From contig NZ_CP017634.1 in the NCBI RefSeq assembly GCF_002777255.1, positions 2,182,903 through 2,246,902 on the forward strand: DNA of 64,000 nucleotides. Direction: 5' to 3'. Each line of letters starts with the position of its first letter. Within the stretch, counting starts at the first letter, position 1. Shown piece after piece: positions 53,470 to 63,307 of the stretch. The notes beneath the pieces were generated by a model. It made no database searches, had not been told where the DNA came from, and saw only the letters and a list, made by a program, of their open reading frames with translations. The DNA comes from Candidatus Formimonas warabiya. Lineage in GTDB: Bacteria; Bacillota; Dehalobacteriia; Dehalobacteriales; Dehalobacteriaceae. The translations under genes were made by a program, and so were the position numbers.

Positions 53470-54378
53470 TTAGGGGGCGCTTTCTGTTTTTTCCCGGTCA
53501 ATTTCAGCAATCATCATCTTCAGGTCATCCGCCCCAAACCGGTATCTTTCCCCGCAGAAATGGCACAGCAGCTCCGCCTGCCCCTGTTCTGCCAAAATCG
53601 TTTTCAGCTCTTCTTTGCCAATGCCCTTAAGAATATGGGCCAAACGTTCCCGGGAACATCGGCACTTAAAGGCCACGGGGTGTTTCTCCAACACCTGAAC
53701 CCCCATACCTTGCAAGACTCGTTCCGCAATTTGTTCGGGTATCATCCCTTCATCAATCATCTGGCTCACCGGAGGAACCTGTCCAATATTTTTTTCCAGC
53801 TGGCAAATCTCTTCTTCCGTCGCCCCCGGCATGATCTGCACAATATATCCCCCGGCCGCTTTTACCGAATGATCGGTTTCCACTAGAACCCCTAAAGCCA
53901 CCGCCGAAGGCGTCTGTTCAGATTCCGCAAAATAACGGGTCAGATCTTCCCCGATCTCCCCGGAAACCAGCGGCACGCTTCCTGAATAAGGTTCCTTCAG
54001 TCCTAAATCTTTAATCACATAAAGAAAGCCGTTTTTTCCTACGGCCCCGCCCACATCCAGTTTTCCCGGACGCTGGCTGGGCAGATGGGTATGAGGATTC
54101 TGGACATAGCCCCGGACTTCTCCTCGGGCATTTCCCACTACCACCACCGCCCCTAAAGGCCCTTCCCCCATCACCCGCAAAGTAAGGGTGTCTTCCCCTT
54201 TCAAATTTAATCCCATCATCACCCCGGCGGTGAGCAAACGGCCTAAGGCAGCCGTAGCCGTGGGATAGGTATCATGACGCCGGCGGGCTTCCTCACATAA
54301 ATCCGTCGTTGACGCCACCCAGCAGCGCACCTTTCCTTCTGCTGCCGTGGCCCGAATGCAGTAATCAGACATGCCCAT
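53470..54378 (-). CDS. hslO: Hsp33 redox-regulated chaperone
   Basis: About 302 residues, the standard Hsp33 length. The zinc/redox motif is complete at the C-terminus: FKCRCSRERL (C-x-C) and LLCHFCGERYRFG (C-x2-C) about 30 residues later. The N-terminal domain shows GVMMGLNLKGEDTLTLRVMG and VGKNGFLYVIKDLGLKEPYSG. Oxidation of the four Cys releases zinc and activates holdase function during oxidative or heat stress. Start chosen at the ATG at 54378, 6 nt after AAAGGA; ATGs at 54384 and 54372 are alternatives. Last gene of the aldo/keto reductase-VOC-phosphoesterase run. Confidence 0.92.
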   Translation of the reverse strand: MGMSDYCIRATAAEGKVRCWVASTTDLCEEARRRHDTYPTATAALGRLLTAGVMMGLNLKGEDTLTLRVMGEGPLGAVVVVGNARGEVRGYVQNPHTHLPSQRPGKLDVGGAVGKNGFLYVIKDLGLKEPYSGSVPLVSGEIGEDLTRYFAESEQTPSAVALGVLVETDHSVKAAGGYIVQIMPGATEEEICQLEKNIGQVPPVSQMIDEGMIPEQIAERVLQGMGVQVLEKHPVAFKCRCSRERLAHILKGIGKEELKTILAEQGQAELLCHFCGERYRFGADDLKMMIAEIDREKTESAP

Positions 54379-54418
54379 ATTCATTCCTTTCCTTGCCTTA
54401 CATCATATCTTCCGTTTC

Positions 54419-55597
54419 TTAACTTTTTTGTCCGTGGGGCTGAAAGTGCATCAGTATCTCTACCACTTCCGACCTGCTGCCGATCCGGATCGGCGGTCCC
54501 CAGGTACCGTACCCGGAAGAGACGATCACCTGAAGATTTCCTTTGCGCAAGTATCCCCAGTCATTTTCAAAAATTCGCGCCGTAATCCAATTATTGGGGA
54601 ACAGCTGTCCCCGGTGGGTATGACCGGATACTTGCAGGTCAACACCCAGTTTTTCTGCTTCCCCCAGGTTTTGGGGCTGATGATCCAGTAAAATAACGGG
54701 AAAATTCCCGTCCACTTCATGCATGAGTTGGGACAATTCCTTACGGCCGGATCTGGAAAAGTTTTTTCCGGACGCATCATCCCGGCCCACCAGATAAAAA
54801 CTGTCCGCCACCATGAGAGCCTCATCCCGCAGCACGCGAACCCCGGCCTTTTCTAAATGCAGGATGGTCTCGTCCACTTCCCGGCTGATATATTCATGGT
54901 TGCCTAAAACAGCATACGCCCCATATTTGGACCGCAGCTTAAGGAAACAATCATCTATTTTTTGCTCGGAAAACACGTCCACATTTCCATCCACGGTATC
55001 TCCCACCAATAGGACCAGGCCTGGATTCCGGTCATTGATCAACTGCACCAGTTTCTCCAAGCGCCTTTCCCCCACAATTTTACCCAAATGGATGTCCGAT
55101 ACCATCAGGACGCGGAGGTTCTGAAGAGGCCCGGCAGCTTTTGGAATGGTGATTTCATAAGACCGCATCTGCGTATGATTGGCATTCCATGTACCATACA
55201 CTTGAATGCCGATGACGATCATCAATATCCCCAGGGCCAGCAACCGGTCATACCCGAGGAAAAACACCCCTTCCCCCGGAATCAGGCCGGTCCAGCCAGC
55301 CACTATTCGTACCAAGTCGAGAGCAGCAATGATGAGCAAGGAATAAAACATCATCCCCATCCAGTAAGCGCCTACCCAGGTAAGGACCAGGCCGACCTGA
55401 TAGGGAAAAAACCTTTTCCCGATTTGAACAGCCACATTGGACCACACCACGATCCAAAACAGGCTCCAATAAAGCCACCCGGATAAACCGGGAAGATACC
55501 GAAAAAGATATTGCCAGCCCCGCAGGCCCACATAGTAATTGATCAGACCGTAGAGGGCAAGAAAAATAGCAATAAATATCCAAAAGTACCACTTCAC
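54419..55597 (-). CDS. Membrane metallophosphoesterase
   Basis: 392 residues, GTG start with GGAGAAAT upstream. The first about 140 residues form four transmembrane helices. The calcineurin-type domain follows with MVSDIHLGKIVG (D-x-H), VGDTVDGN, VLGNHEYISR and QVSGHTHRGQLFP. This matches the YkuE/YaeI-like group with an integral-membrane N-terminus, active site facing the outside or the membrane. The substrate is unknown. It overlaps nothing but follows the VOC gene by 6 nt, so it is co-transcribed with it. Confidence 0.85.
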   Translation of the reverse strand: MKWYFWIFIAIFLALYGLINYYVGLRGWQYLFRYLPGLSGWLYWSLFWIVVWSNVAVQIGKRFFPYQVGLVLTWVGAYWMGMMFYSLLIIAALDLVRIVAGWTGLIPGEGVFFLGYDRLLALGILMIVIGIQVYGTWNANHTQMRSYEITIPKAAGPLQNLRVLMVSDIHLGKIVGERRLEKLVQLINDRNPGLVLLVGDTVDGNVDVFSEQKIDDCFLKLRSKYGAYAVLGNHEYISREVDETILHLEKAGVRVLRDEALMVADSFYLVGRDDASGKNFSRSGRKELSQLMHEVDGNFPVILLDHQPQNLGEAEKLGVDLQVSGHTHRGQLFPNNWITARIFENDWGYLRKGNLQVIVSSGYGTWGPPIRIGSRSEVVEILMHFQPHGQKS

Positions 55598-55603
55598 GCC
55601 GCG

Positions 55604-56002
55604 TTATTTCTCCTCCTGATGCACAGTTAACTTTTTCTCCTGGATCAATTCCAAACGCTCCCCGTCAGGCCCGGAGAAAAAGATCACTTTCTTACCGTCC
55701 AAAACCTCCCGGGGCGTATCAGACAACAAAGAAACACCCAGTTCCTTTAACCGGATCGTCTCTTTTTCCACATCATCCACTTGAAAGGCAATATGATCGA
55801 CCACTCCGGCAGCGCGCCATTCCGGTTGCCCGGTTAAATGCTGGATCAATTCCAGGGTTCCCTGGCCGGATTTCAAAAATACCACTTTTATTCTGGCATC
55901 TTGAAATTGGTCAAGGATTTGGCAGCCGAGAACCTTTTCATAAAAAGAGGCGGAGCGCTCACAATCTTGCACGGTCAATCCCACGTGGGCTATTTCCCGC
56001 AT
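55604..56002 (-). CDS. VOC (glyoxalase/dioxygenase) family protein
   Basis: 132 residues, one vicinal-oxygen-chelate unit made of two beta-alpha-beta3 modules. Metal ligands are expected at HVGLTVQDCE (His), LELIQH (Glu), DHIAFQVDDVEKE (His) and GERLELIQEKK (Glu); all four positions are present. It could be a glyoxalase I-like or methylmalonyl-CoA epimerase-like enzyme. The short length and E-x-I-Q pattern suit either; substrate not assignable. It lies 24 nt after the aldo/keto reductase gene. Confidence 0.8.
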   Translation of the reverse strand: MREIAHVGLTVQDCERSASFYEKVLGCQILDQFQDARIKVVFLKSGQGTLELIQHLTGQPEWRAAGVVDHIAFQVDDVEKETIRLKELGVSLLSDTPREVLDGKKVIFFSGPDGERLELIQEKKLTVHQEEK

Positions 56003-56026
56003 AGCAACACCCCCTAATCACTTTTT

Positions 56027-56974
56027 TCAAACCAGCCGGAGGGCAAATTCCGGACATACCGGGTTACAATACCCGCATAAAAGGCACAACTGATGGTTTA
56101 CCTCCGCTTTCCCATCGTGCAGGGAAAGCGCCTGATTCGGACAAGCGTCTAGACAGGTGCCGCACCCCTTGCAGAAAGAAGCCACCAGCAACTTTTTATT
56201 GATTTTGTGGTCAACGGCGAGCCAATCTCCCGGGGCCACATTATTAAACAGCTTCAGATTCACCTCAAGTTCTTTGGCATTGACCATGCCCACGGCAACG
56301 GAAGCAATCCCGGGAATATCCCGCACAAAATCAAAAGCACTTTTCAACTGGCCGATTAAGTGCCCTCCCCCCAACGCCTTCATGGCATAGATGCCTTTAC
56401 CCGCCTGATGCACCTTGGCGATAGCCGACAACATGTCGGTCACACTTCCCCCAATGATGCCCAAGCCGGTTTGATTAATGATAGGAAAAACCACATCAAT
56501 ATCATCCACCTGAGCCGCCCGTTCCACCGCTTCTACCGCATGTGTGGAAATACCTACCGCCCGGACCAACCCTTTTTTTCTCAAATCCTTTAAACATTGC
56601 AGGGCTCCTTGTCTCTCCTCGAACACCGATGCCTCCACCCGGGCTGCATGAAGATGAAAGATATCAATGTAACTCCGGCCCAGGGCCTCTAAAGCATCAT
56701 AAACCGCCTTTTCCATCTTTTCATACGTGTCGGCCGCCGATTTTGAGGCAATAATGATTTCCTTGTCCCACCCCTCCAAAGCGGCCCGGATGGGTGGGTA
56801 AGTTTGGTAAGCCTCCGCCGTGTCCAGAAAATTAACGTCTTGCTCCACCGCGGAGCGGATTAATTTTGCCCCCTCCGGCACAGGCAAATTTGCTTGCAGG
56901 GGACCCATGGGTAAGATTCCAAAACAGAGTTCGGAAACTTCTATCCCTGTCTTTCCTAACATACCCTTTTTCAT
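56027..56974 (-). CDS. Aldo/keto reductase with C-terminal ferredoxin domain
   Basis: 315 residues. The AKR barrel has KTGIEVSELCFG, LDTAEAYQTYPP (catalytic D and Y), IIIASKSAADTYE (catalytic K) and IDIFHLHAARVE (catalytic H). The C-terminal 60 residues carry CKGCGTCLDACPNQALSL and CLLCGYCNPVCPEFALRL, two [4Fe-4S] motifs. AKR-ferredoxin fusions are common in anaerobes and may couple NAD(P)H with low-potential electrons; substrate unknown. ATG preceded by GGAGGAAATA. First gene of the run ending with hslO. Confidence 0.88.
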   Translation of the reverse strand: MKKGMLGKTGIEVSELCFGILPMGPLQANLPVPEGAKLIRSAVEQDVNFLDTAEAYQTYPPIRAALEGWDKEIIIASKSAADTYEKMEKAVYDALEALGRSYIDIFHLHAARVEASVFEERQGALQCLKDLRKKGLVRAVGISTHAVEAVERAAQVDDIDVVFPIINQTGLGIIGGSVTDMLSAIAKVHQAGKGIYAMKALGGGHLIGQLKSAFDFVRDIPGIASVAVGMVNAKELEVNLKLFNNVAPGDWLAVDHKINKKLLVASFCKGCGTCLDACPNQALSLHDGKAEVNHQLCLLCGYCNPVCPEFALRLV

Positions 56975-57021
56975 GGATATTATTTCCTCCTTTTTCCGCT
57001 GATCCTATTTTCCTTGACCCT

Positions 57022-58350
57022 TTACCGGCGCAGCGCCTGCACCGGCGGCACTAAAGAAGCAGAAACAGCCGGATAAACGCCAAACAACAGGCCGGAACCT
57101 AAGGCGACCAAACAGGAAATTTTGATCGCCTGAAAACTTACCGCCGTCTCAAAGCCATAACGGCCGAAGACGTTCAAGCCCCAAATGCCCCCGGCCACAC
57201 CGGCAATGGCGCCAATGCCGCTGAGATAGAGGGCCTCCGCCAGAAACTGGGCAATCAAATCCCCCTGTTTCGCACCGATGGCCCGGCGCACGCCAATTTC
57301 CCCGGTGCGCTCCGTTACGGCAACCAGCATGATATTCATAATCCCCAGCCCGCCCACTAAAAGGGATACGGCGGCAATGCCGCCCAGAAGCAGGGTCATC
57401 ACCCGGTTGGCTTTATCCGCTTCCTGCACCAGTTGATTGAGACTGGTAATGCTGATGGCATCCTTTCCCTGGGACAGCACCGGCGGTTGGGACTGGTCGG
57501 AGGAAGCCTTTTCCGAGGATGCCGGTGCCTCTTGTACCGTCCCTGTCTGCCCCGCCTGATTTCCCGTCCCTGGGGTGACGATGGTGGGAGCATGCTGGTC
57601 CAGGCCTAATTGGCGCCGGAAAATTCTGCCCAGCTGCACCACGGCTAAATCCGCATCATCCGCCGAAGCGGCTTTTGCCCAGATTTCCCCCACCGTCTTT
57701 TGCTGGGCAATCTTTTGAGCCGTAGTATAAGGGATGACAATCTTATCGTCAATCCCTTCTCCTTTTCCCGCCCCTTTGGGGCTCAAGACGCCGGCAATAC
57801 GAAATGTCAGCCCGTTCAAGGTAATCGTCTGTCCCACGGGATCCCGCCCGCCCAATAAATATTGTCCCACATTATACCCTAAAACCGCAATAGGAGACCG
57901 TTGCTGGACATGGAGGGCGGTAAAAAAATGTCCGGCAATGAGGGGGTGGTCCCGGATCAGGGAAAACTCATGGTTCACCCCAATCACGTCGATATTGCCC
58001 CGGGCTCTGCGCCAGCGCATCACGACATTGGCATTGACGACGGGCGTGGCCATTTGCAGGCCGCTGACCCGCCCCACCAGCTCCTGGGCCTCTTCCGGCT
58101 CGAACTCGACGCTGGGATCCAGGGCTTTAATGACAATGACATTGGAGCCCAGGCTCTGAAACTGCTTCATCACGGCCAACCGGGCTCCCTCACCGATGCC
58201 CATCAGGCTTACCACCGATGCGACACCGATGCTCACGCCCAAAATGGTTAGGGCGGAGCGCAAAGGATTGGCCAGGATGCCATGGCCCGCCATCTGGGCG
58301 CAAAACCAGAAGCGCACCCGGATACTCTTCCACCACCGCAAGAACTGCAT
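57022..58350 (-). CDS. MacB-like ABC transporter permease (FtsX family)
   Basis: 442 residues. An N-terminal transmembrane helix (LRSALTILGVSIGVASVVSL) is followed by a large extracytoplasmic MacB_PCD domain, which includes a Ser/Gln-rich insertion at about 255-300. The C-terminal FtsX domain has three helices, with LLVGGLGIMNIMLVAVTERT, the GVRRAIGAKQGDLIAQF coupling segment and the end SASLVPPVQALRR. With the ATPase and adaptor next door it would form a MacAB-type exporter for peptides, lipids or antibiotics. It lies 17 nt after the adaptor gene. Confidence 0.88.
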   Translation of the reverse strand: MQFLRWWKSIRVRFWFCAQMAGHGILANPLRSALTILGVSIGVASVVSLMGIGEGARLAVMKQFQSLGSNVIVIKALDPSVEFEPEEAQELVGRVSGLQMATPVVNANVVMRWRRARGNIDVIGVNHEFSLIRDHPLIAGHFFTALHVQQRSPIAVLGYNVGQYLLGGRDPVGQTITLNGLTFRIAGVLSPKGAGKGEGIDDKIVIPYTTAQKIAQQKTVGEIWAKAASADDADLAVVQLGRIFRRQLGLDQHAPTIVTPGTGNQAGQTGTVQEAPASSEKASSDQSQPPVLSQGKDAISITSLNQLVQEADKANRVMTLLLGGIAAVSLLVGGLGIMNIMLVAVTERTGEIGVRRAIGAKQGDLIAQFLAEALYLSGIGAIAGVAGGIWGLNVFGRYGFETAVSFQAIKISCLVALGSGLLFGVYPAVSASLVPPVQALRR

Positions 58351-58367
58351 CTTAAGCCCTCCCCACT

Positions 58368-60140
58368 TTACTTCCCATTTTGTTGCTGCCCATTGTTGCC
58401 GCCCGTGCCCCCCGTATCTCCCGTGTCGCCCGTGCCGTCCTCTCCATTATCCTGTTTCCCCGGGAGCAGGTTATCCGATTGGATCTTCTGGCTGGGCAAT
58501 AGATCGGCTGAGCTTCCCGTAATCACCTTTTGCCCTTCCGTCAGGCCCTTCTTTACTTCCGCCATCTTGTCGTTCATCAAACCAAGCTCCACCGGCACCA
58601 CCTTTGGAGTTCCGTCCGGCTGAAGCACCTCTACCTTGTTCTGGCCATCTTCCTGGAATACCGCTTCCAGGGGCACCAGAAGAGCATTCTTCACATTGCC
58701 CGCTTTAATATAGGCCTTGGCCTGCATGCCGGGCCTTAACTCCGGCCCCCCTTTCACCGTAATCGATACCTGAAACTGGGCCACCCCGTTTTCATCTTTG
58801 CCCATGGTAGCCACCTGATCCACTTTTCCCTCAAATACCTTGCCGGGAAGAGCATCCACCGAAACATCCACCGGGGCCCCCTGTTTGACCAGCAAAATAT
58901 CCACATCATCCACCTGGGTCCAAATCTGCATATCCGAAGCCTGGTAAATACTCCCCAGCCACTCCCCAGGCTGGGCCGTTCCTCCCGCCTGCCGGCTCAA
59001 ATCAGCCACAATGCCGTCCATGGGCGCCCGGACCTCCAGGAACCCCTCTTTGGCTTCCCACTCGTGCAGTTCCGCTCTTTTGCTCCGGATACTGGTTAAT
59101 TTTTCATCAATGGTGTCCCGGACATCCTGTCCCGCCAGGGAAGCAATGGGATCGCCCTTTTTCACCGATTCCATCTTATGGACAAAGAGCTCCGTGATCA
59201 CAGACTCGGCCTGGCTTAACACCCGCTGCTCATTGACATATTTGTCTACTTTCGAAGTATAGCGTAACCATCTGATATTCGTATAATCCACGGGTTTTTT
59301 CTTCGCATCCGCCGCGCTGATAAAACCAATGTTCACATGCATGTCCGGCCGCACCAATCCGGGATTTTTCCCTTCCAAAGTAACCCAGTAGACAAATTCA
59401 TAATCCTCTACCTGGGAATTGGGCGCCTGGTCGCTGTCTAACTCCGCACTGGCCTCAGGAACCGGATTGGGGTTAATATCAATAATCTCCGCGGCAATAA
59501 AATCATTGAAGAAATCGGAAAAGCTGAGCACCGCCACCTGGTCTTTCGTCAACTGTTTATACTCCACCGGGGTCAGTTTGGCGATCACTTCAAACCGGGT
59601 ATCATCCACAATCCGGGACACAATTTGCCCTTGGAGCACTTCTTCCCCTTCTTTATAATTCAAATCCATCACCCGGCCGTCAATGGGGGCTCTCAAGATG
59701 ATTCCGGCATCGGGATCAACCTGGTCAATATCCTCCACAGAGATCCCCATCAGGCTGGCCAGGGATTTTTCTTCCGCGGCCAGATCCTCCCGGGCGGTTT
59801 CCAGCTTGGTATCCAGGTCGGGAGCGAGCAATTGGACCAAAACCTGTCCCTGTTTCACCAAGTCCCCCGGCTTCACCAGGACTTTATCAATAATGTAGCT
59901 GGAGATCCCGGAAGTGTCCCCATAACCGCCCGGCACCTGAATCCCGCCGCCCCAGTTGGGATTTAACGGTCCGGTGGCTTCTACCCCTACGTCTAAGTCG
60001 CCCTTTTTCACCGATTGGGTCGAGTAGACCGGCCCTTGGGCCTTTTGATCCGGCGGAGGCACCAACTGCTGATAGGCATAATATCCGCCCCCCAAAACAA
60101 CGATTAAAATTACCACGATCATAGAAATGCGTGTGATCAT
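58368..60140 (-). CDS. HlyD/MacA-type membrane fusion protein
   Basis: 590 residues, longer than the usual 350-450. One N-terminal transmembrane anchor (residues 5-27) is followed by lipoyl/barrel-sandwich segments that appear twice (KPGDLVKQGQVLVQL and APIDGRVMDLNYKEGEEV; then VKKGDPIASL and APMDGIVADLSRQAGG), suggesting an internal duplication. A beta-barrel and membrane-proximal domain comes next, then a Gly/Asp/Thr-rich C-terminus. In a Gram-positive cell it would face the outside and gate the ABC pump. Its ATG overlaps the ATPase gene stop (ATGA). Confidence 0.85.
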   Translation of the reverse strand: MITRISMIVVILIVVLGGGYYAYQQLVPPPDQKAQGPVYSTQSVKKGDLDVGVEATGPLNPNWGGGIQVPGGYGDTSGISSYIIDKVLVKPGDLVKQGQVLVQLLAPDLDTKLETAREDLAAEEKSLASLMGISVEDIDQVDPDAGIILRAPIDGRVMDLNYKEGEEVLQGQIVSRIVDDTRFEVIAKLTPVEYKQLTKDQVAVLSFSDFFNDFIAAEIIDINPNPVPEASAELDSDQAPNSQVEDYEFVYWVTLEGKNPGLVRPDMHVNIGFISAADAKKKPVDYTNIRWLRYTSKVDKYVNEQRVLSQAESVITELFVHKMESVKKGDPIASLAGQDVRDTIDEKLTSIRSKRAELHEWEAKEGFLEVRAPMDGIVADLSRQAGGTAQPGEWLGSIYQASDMQIWTQVDDVDILLVKQGAPVDVSVDALPGKVFEGKVDQVATMGKDENGVAQFQVSITVKGGPELRPGMQAKAYIKAGNVKNALLVPLEAVFQEDGQNKVEVLQPDGTPKVVPVELGLMNDKMAEVKKGLTEGQKVITGSSADLLPSQKIQSDNLLPGKQDNGEDGTGDTGDTGGTGGNNGQQQNGK

Positions 60141-60889
60141 TTGTTCTCTGCCTCCTCACCGGTTTCATTCTTATCCGCAGCGCTCCTGCTCTCCTCTTCG
60201 GGCAATCCCAGTACTTCTTCTTCGGCAATTTCGCCGTCTTTCAAATGGACAATTCGGTGGCCATAACTGGAAATGGCGCGATCGTGGGTTACCTGGACAA
60301 TGGTCATGCCGATTTCCTGGTTCAATTTTTGAAAAATCCCCATAATATTCTCTCCCGTGCGGGAATCCAGCGCTCCCGTCGGTTCATCCGCCAAAATCAT
60401 CTTCGGCTGCCCCACAATGGCCCGGGCAATGGCGACCCGCTGCTGTTCCCCTCCGGAAAGCTGGGTCGGCCGGTGGCGTCTCCGGTGCGCCAAGCCCACC
60501 GATTCCAGAGCCGCCTCCGCCAGCCGGTGGCGTTCCTTGGCCCCCATGCCCCGGTAGATCAAGGGGAGCTCCACATTGGCCTGGGCATCCAGATCGTGGA
60601 GCAGGTGAAAACTCTGAAAGACAAAGCCGATAAAGTTGTTCCGGATATCGGCCAGCTTACCGTCACTGAGCTTTTCCACTTGCTTTTCAGCCAGCCGGTA
60701 AGTTCCTGAACTGGGCCTGTCCAAACAGCCGACAATGTTCAGCATGGTTGATTTTCCGGATCCGGACGGCCCCATAATGGACACAAATTCCCTCTCTTTC
60801 ACCATCAGAGAGATTCCCTTGAGCACCTCGGTAATCACGTTGCCATTTTTGAATTGGCGGGTGATATCATGCAACTCCAATAACGGCAA
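60137..60889 (-). CDS. MacB/LolD-type ABC transporter ATPase
   Basis: About 250 residues from a TTG at 60889 (GGGGTGG upstream), where homologues begin ([14 protein letters not shown]). The open frame reaches 61054 and an ATG at 60919 is an alternative. Walker [14 protein letters not shown]-loop [15 protein letters not shown], signature [15 protein letters not shown] and Walker [13 protein letters not shown] are complete, with the H-loop in VTHDRA. This is the lipoprotein/macrolide exporter (3.A.1.125/122) class. First gene of the three-gene exporter operon. Confidence 0.9.
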   Translation of the reverse strand: MPLLELHDITRQFKNGNVITEVLKGISLMVKEREFVSIMGPSGSGKSTMLNIVGCLDRPSSGTYRLAEKQVEKLSDGKLADIRNNFIGFVFQSFHLLHDLDAQANVELPLIYRGMGAKERHRLAEAALESVGLAHRRRHRPTQLSGGEQQRVAIARAIVGQPKMILADEPTGALDSRTGENIMGIFQKLNQEIGMTIVQVTHDRAISSYGHRIVHLKDGEIAEEEVLGLPEEESRSAADKNETGEEAENK

Positions 60890-61123
60890 AAAAACCACCC
60901 CAATCGCAGAATTATCCATTTTTCGTATGTCGTATATAATCATACCAAAGTTATCCAACAAGAAATAGACGATGGAAAAATATTTTTTGTTCCAGTTCTT
61001 GCTAAAAAACTTTCCTACCCGCCTCTTCCCTTGACAAAAGACGAGTTGCTCCATTATGATAAAGACAAGCCCTTTGGGCTTTGGGAGTCCGGGTACCGGT
61101 ATCCGGAAAAACTGAATACGATC

Positions 61124-61340
61124 AACGATGAGCGAGAAAGTAGCGTTTGATGGTGACAGTCAGAGAGCAGCCGGCCGGTGCAAGGTTTGCCGCACATAAA
61201 AACGCCAAATACACTCGGGAGTTTCCCTGTCAGCGCCTGTCACCCGTTATCGTGACCCAAGCGACATTGATCATGATGTAAGTAAGGTGGTACCACGGGT
61301 TTTCTCGTCCTTATGGGACTGGAAAACCCTTTATTTTTTA
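61124..61340 (+). promoter_or_regulatory. T-box leader (tyrosine) with terminator
   Basis: Base pair ACGAT (61125-61129) / ATCGT closes stem I. The AGTA box, AGAGAGC and GGTGCAAGG motifs of the distal stem follow. The likely specifier codon is TAC (Tyr) at 61210-61212. The T-box sequence AAGGTGGTACCACG (61284-61296) would pair with uncharged tRNA acceptor. GGGTTTTC ... GAAAACCC plus a T-run (61297-61340) is the terminator. It turns tyrS on when tRNA-Tyr is uncharged. Confidence 0.88.
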
Positions 61341-61361
61341 GGAAAAAGGAGCGTGTATAAA

Positions 61362-62591
61362 GTGACCAGCGTTTATGATATTCTGGCGGAAAGAGGATAT
61401 GTGGAACAGGCTACCCATGAGGAGGAAATCCGGGCCCTTTTGGGCCAGGAATCCGTAACCTTTTACATCGGATTCGACCCCACGGCGGACAGTCTGCATG
61501 TGGGACATTTTATCCAGGTGATGGTGATGATGCATATGCAGCAAGCCGGCCACCGTCCCATTGCCATTATCGGGGGAGGCACCGCCATGGTGGGCGACCC
61601 GTCCGGCAAGACGGACATGAGAAAAATGCTCACCCAGGAGCAGATCCAGAAAAATGCCGCCTCATTTAAGAAGCAGTTTTCCCGCTTTATCGATTTTGGC
61701 GAAGGCAAAGCATTGATGGTGAATAACGCGGACTGGCTGTTGAATTTAAATTATATTGAATTTTTGCGGGATATTGGCAAGCATTTTTCCGTAAACCGCA
61801 TGCTTACTTTCGAGTGTTTTAAAAACCGCCTGGAAAAAGGCCTCTCCTTTTTGGAATTCAACTATATGCTGATGCAGTCTTATGACTTTTTGGAGCTTTA
61901 CCGCCGGTACAACTGTAAACTTCAGTTGGGGGGCAACGACCAATGGTCCAATATCCTGGGCGGAGTGGAATTAATCCGGAGAGCGGATGAAGGAGCGGCA
62001 TACGGGTTAACCTTTAAGCTGCTCACCACCAGTGAAGGCAAGAAAATGGGCAAAACCGAATCCGGGGCGATCTGGCTGGATGGGGAAAAAACCTCGCCCT
62101 ATGACTTTTACCAGTACTGGCGCAATGTAGATGACCGGGATGTGGAAAACTGCCTCTCCCTCTTGACCTTTCTTCCCATGACCGAAGTAAGAAGGTTAGG
62201 CGCTTTAGAAGGGGCGGAAATCAACAAGGCAAAAGAAATCTTAGCTTTCGAGGTCACCAAACTGGTGCACGGGGCAGAAGAAGCCCAAAAAGCCGCTCAA
62301 GCCGCGAAAGCCCTGTTCGGCGGAGGGGAAAACTCGGAAAACATTCCCTGCACCGAATTGACAAAATCCCGGCTGGCCGGAGGAATGGATATTCTAACGG
62401 TGCTCACCGAAGCCGGTTTAATCAGCTCCAAAGGAGAAGGCCGCCGCCTGATCCAACAGGGAGGAATTTATGTGGGGGATAACCGGGTGGAGGACTTTAC
62501 CCAGATCATCTCGGAAAAAGATTTTCATGAGGGAAAACTGATGATCCGAAAAGGGAAAAAGATCTATCACCAGATACGTCTTATGGGATAA
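61362..62591 (+). CDS. tyrS: Tyrosyl-tRNA synthetase
   Basis: 409 residues from a GTG at 61362 with AAAAGGAG 9 nt upstream. The longer frame from 61287 lies inside the T-box terminator. Class I motifs: the HIGH equivalent is [10 protein letters not shown], the KMSKS equivalent is [11 protein letters not shown], and the tyrosine-site residues are in [15 protein letters not shown] and [11 protein letters not shown]. The C-terminal S4-like domain ends the protein. It charges tRNA-Tyr with tyrosine. Control is by the T-box just upstream. Confidence 0.95.
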   Translation: MTSVYDILAERGYVEQATHEEEIRALLGQESVTFYIGFDPTADSLHVGHFIQVMVMMHMQQAGHRPIAIIGGGTAMVGDPSGKTDMRKMLTQEQIQKNAASFKKQFSRFIDFGEGKALMVNNADWLLNLNYIEFLRDIGKHFSVNRMLTFECFKNRLEKGLSFLEFNYMLMQSYDFLELYRRYNCKLQLGGNDQWSNILGGVELIRRADEGAAYGLTFKLLTTSEGKKMGKTESGAIWLDGEKTSPYDFYQYWRNVDDRDVENCLSLLTFLPMTEVRRLGALEGAEINKAKEILAFEVTKLVHGAEEAQKAAQAAKALFGGGENSENIPCTELTKSRLAGGMDILTVLTEAGLISSKGEGRRLIQQGGIYVGDNRVEDFTQIISEKDFHEGKLMIRKGKKIYHQIRLMG

Positions 62592-62662
62592 TCAGATCGG
62601 TGCCGAAAAAGGCTGTTGACAAATAGCCAGCAGCCTTAAGCTCATCCAAAGTTTCCTCGGCT

Positions 62663-63145
62663 TTAACCCTTCACCTTCGGGGTAATTCTTCGGCCGATTT
62701 CCCCTAATTCATTCGTAAAGCTTGAAACCGGTGTACCACGGGCGACTCCCTGGTATACCTTTTTTAGTCTGGTCACCGTATCCATATCGGAAGTGACATA
62801 AACCGTTTTGATGCTTGGTTCAGTGGCTTTTGCCTTATCCAGACAATCTCTTTCCACCCTGTCGGTCTTGCTTTTTTCAATGTTTGCCGCCAAATCAAGT
62901 CCTACATAACAGGTGTTGCCGGACACCACCACCGTGGATTTTTTGACACCCGATACAGAGTCACATGCCTGGGCAATTTTTGTGGCCCGGGTTCTATCGG
63001 TGCTTGGCGTGGTCATTTTCTTTGACGGGGCCGGGACAGGGGCCGGAGTGGGGGCGGGCTTTTTCGCCGGTGCACAACCGCCGATAAACAAGGAAACAAT
63101 GAAAAACAGGCTTAAAACCAGCGCTAAAACTCTTCTTTTCTTCAT
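62663..63145 (-). CDS. YhcN/YlaJ-family sporulation lipoprotein
   Basis: 160 residues from the ATG at 63145 (AGAGGTG upstream). Signal peptide with lipobox FIGGCAPAKKP, so the Cys is lipidated. A Pro/Ala-rich linker is followed by the YhcN/YlaJ domain: ATKIAQACDSVSGVKKSTVV, GNTCYVGLDLAANIEKSK, AKATEPSIKTVYVTSD. Members sit in the forespore inner membrane or coat region and affect spore formation or germination. Here it lies convergent to tyrS and near a VanW gene, with no operon partner of its own. Confidence 0.82.
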   Translation of the reverse strand: MKKRRVLALVLSLFFIVSLFIGGCAPAKKPAPTPAPVPAPSKKMTTPSTDRTRATKIAQACDSVSGVKKSTVVVSGNTCYVGLDLAANIEKSKTDRVERDCLDKAKATEPSIKTVYVTSDMDTVTRLKKVYQGVARGTPVSSFTNELGEIGRRITPKVKG

Positions 63146-63307
63146 CAGTTTCACCTCTTTTCCTTGAGATTTCATTTTTATTATTTGGCGTATCGAAAAA
63201 AATATCCCGGTTCAGGTCTAACATTTATTGGCAGGGTCAGCGGTACGGAAGCCGTCCGGCAAAGGCTTTTGCGGTTTTCACCCTGAACGGATTTCCTGCT
63301 TTCCCAA